Assembly (NCBI GenBank): GCA_949752745.1
Contig: OX457034.1
Span: 32,469,544-32,533,543, forward strand
Source of the DNA: Protula sp. h YS-2021
Taxonomy: Eukaryota; Annelida; Polychaeta; Sabellida; Serpulidae
Reading direction: 5' to 3'
DNA: 64,000 nucleotides
In this document: in pieces, positions 62,748-64,000 of the stretch
Numbering within the stretch: the first letter of the stretch is position 1
How the letters are laid out: each line of letters opens with the position of its first letter
The notes under the pieces: model-generated
Told to the model about the DNA's origin: nothing
What the model saw: only the letters and a program-made list of their open reading frames with translations
Databases searched by the model: none
Program-made: the position numbers and the translations under genes

Positions 62748-64000
62748 TATAAATAGATTTGTCTATTTCTTAGTGATTGGATGAATGATCAGATCAGTCC
62801 TGGAAAAAACTTCACAATAACTATGTAACTGTTTGATATATTTTTTTAAAGTTAACCTTTGTAACCATATACATCCTTCATGTTACCAGTTACCAATACA
62901 AATATATGTAATGTAAGAAGCTACTAAATTTCAACTTACAATTTAGATGTTTTCAGCATTTTATTTACAGTAGACTTTGTAAACCTAAATAATTAAAATG
63001 TACTTCTATTTCCAGCCGAGTGTGAGATGTGAGAAATAATTCTGGGGTTACGGTATATACCGCCAACAACTGGAAAAATAAAAATAAATCAAGGGGTAAT
63101 GTCATTGAATGTGTGATTTGTTTTAAGAACTACAAAAAGATGTATGTATTCCATAGGTAAAAATTGTAATTTATTTCTGCATACAAACAATATGTATTTG
63201 CACCAATTATCAACTCTAAAGAAATCAGGTATTACACATATACCACCGACAAAAATGAAAATCCTGTGACTTTCTCAGTGAATTTGTGATATGGTTCAAG
63301 AGTTAGAAAGGAATGTATGTATACCTTTAGTAAAATTTGAACTTTATTTCTGGATACAAGCAATCGGTAGCTTCAACAAGTATCAACAGAAACAAATCAC
63401 CAGAAAATATTGATGTAAAAATTCAAAGGTCCAGTACATAATACGGCATATCCTCGTCTCGGACATTTGTCGTTGTCATGTATCTGCGCCGTATGTCGAA
63501 TTATGCTGACACAGTTGACGCCCCACTCTAGCGCTATTACTCTTATATTTATGACTTCCTTAAAATCTAAGCGGTTATTGTTGCAAGATCAAAGATTTCA
63601 ATTTAGTTCGTTCGTTGCATAGACTGCACATCCTAGCTTTTATTTTAGTGTTAATGCATGTTTAACTGGCCAGTCGTTAACTGGTCAACCGTCAATGATG
63701 GATAATGGATTTACAGACATGTCTTGTTATATTTTCCATGTTGATCAAACCAACACAGGTTAAACAAGACCCAAACAGTCTGAGAAATCTGATAGATTCA
63801 CAGCAGGTTATATACAAATAGTGAAAATGGTTAATTTGGTGGATACGTTAAATTTTGAAAGTGGAATATCTTTAAAAGTATTGGCGATAGAGAGACGGGA
63901 ATTTGACGAGGTGATATGGCGAATATGAATTATGTATGATCCAGTAGTGTTTTTAGGCCATTCTGAGCCCTTTAAATTGCACTTTTACAAAGGCAAAGTT
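62748..64000 (+). repeat. Short unit S23, cut by window end
   Basis: The first 1,253 bp of a short unit with the S21 set plus private changes: agttaacc near 62851 and aaaatattg near 63407. The truncation is the edge of the window, not a biological break. Confidence 0.96.

Larger units (their letters stand above)
1..64000 (+). repeat. Tandem satellite array of long and short units
   Basis: The window consists entirely of head-to-tail copies of one sequence family, recognised by the recurring unit start tataaatagatttgtctatt. I place unit starts at 1, 3095, 6186, 9278, 12369, 15460, 18551, 21643, 22949, 24255, 25561, 26867, 28173, 31264, 34355, 37447, 38753, 40059, 41365, 42671, 43977, 45282, 46588, 47895, 49202, 50508, 51814, 53121, 54427, 55733, 58829, 60136, 61442 and 62748. 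Spacing is either about 3,091 or about 1,306 bp. Copies differ by only a few substitutions or homopolymer length changes. Both window ends lie inside the array, so its true size is unknown and the phase is arbitrary. Function is not visible: a heterochromatic, pericentromeric, subtelomeric, sex-chromosome or B-chromosome satellite are all possible. Confidence 0.98.
58829..64000 (+). repeat. Block of short units S20-S23, last truncated
   Basis: Three complete short units (1307, 1306 and 1306 bp) and the first 1,253 bp of a fourth. S21-S23 share T556, T626, C2926 and A2941 (unit 1 numbering) and carry further private changes, so this end of the window is less homogenised than the rest. Confidence 0.97.

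Noticed and set aside
1..64000. A CRISPR array
   Set aside because: The repeats are kilobases long and contiguous, without unique spacers.

Overview
The whole 64 kb window is one uninterrupted tandem satellite array. I see no protein-coding gene, intact RNA gene, intact transposon or unique flanking DNA. It is almost certainly eukaryotic: long head-to-tail units, AT-rich non-coding DNA, a decayed tRNA-like segment with a Pol III B-box motif followed downstream by an A-rich tract (SINE-like), and no bacterial operon or promoter architecture. An invertebrate is my guess, but the sequence does not fix the taxon.

Two unit lengths alternate in blocks, all in the same orientation. Long units (L, about 3,091 bp) occur 11 times. 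Short units (S, about 1,306 bp) occur 23 times, the last cut by the window end. Taking position 1 as unit phase zero, the layout is: L1-L7 (1-21642), S1-S5 (21643-28172), L8-L10 (28173-37446), S6-S19 (37447-55732), L11 (55733-58828), S20-S23 (58829-64000). Every S unit equals offsets 1-1070 joined to offsets 2859-3094 of the L unit. All 23 share the same junction, so S arose once, probably by a 1,788-bp deletion, and was then amplified.

The part common to L and S contains a diverged internal repeat of about 180 bp (offsets about 299-481 and 482-660, possibly a third copy before them) and several short palindromes. The L-only part contains the tRNA-like relic (offsets 1123-1182), an A-rich tract (1416-1443), a GC-rich island (about 1690-1890), a 12-bp inverted repeat whose other arm lies in the shared part, and a 19-bp tandem duplication.

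Linked single-base variants allow a history to be read. S units fall into three nested classes: SC, SB and SA. L11 carries SC-like variants left of the junction but long-type sequence beyond it, so it is either close to the progenitor of S or a recombinant. L7 and L10 share private variants and both are followed by SA units, which indicates that a segment of about 15.8 kb (18551-34354) was duplicated as a block. Private variants concentrate in L11 and S20-S23.

Open reading frames of 60-109 codons recur in the L units only because the units are copies of one another. They overlap in several frames on both strands and are broken by small indels, so I annotate no CDS.
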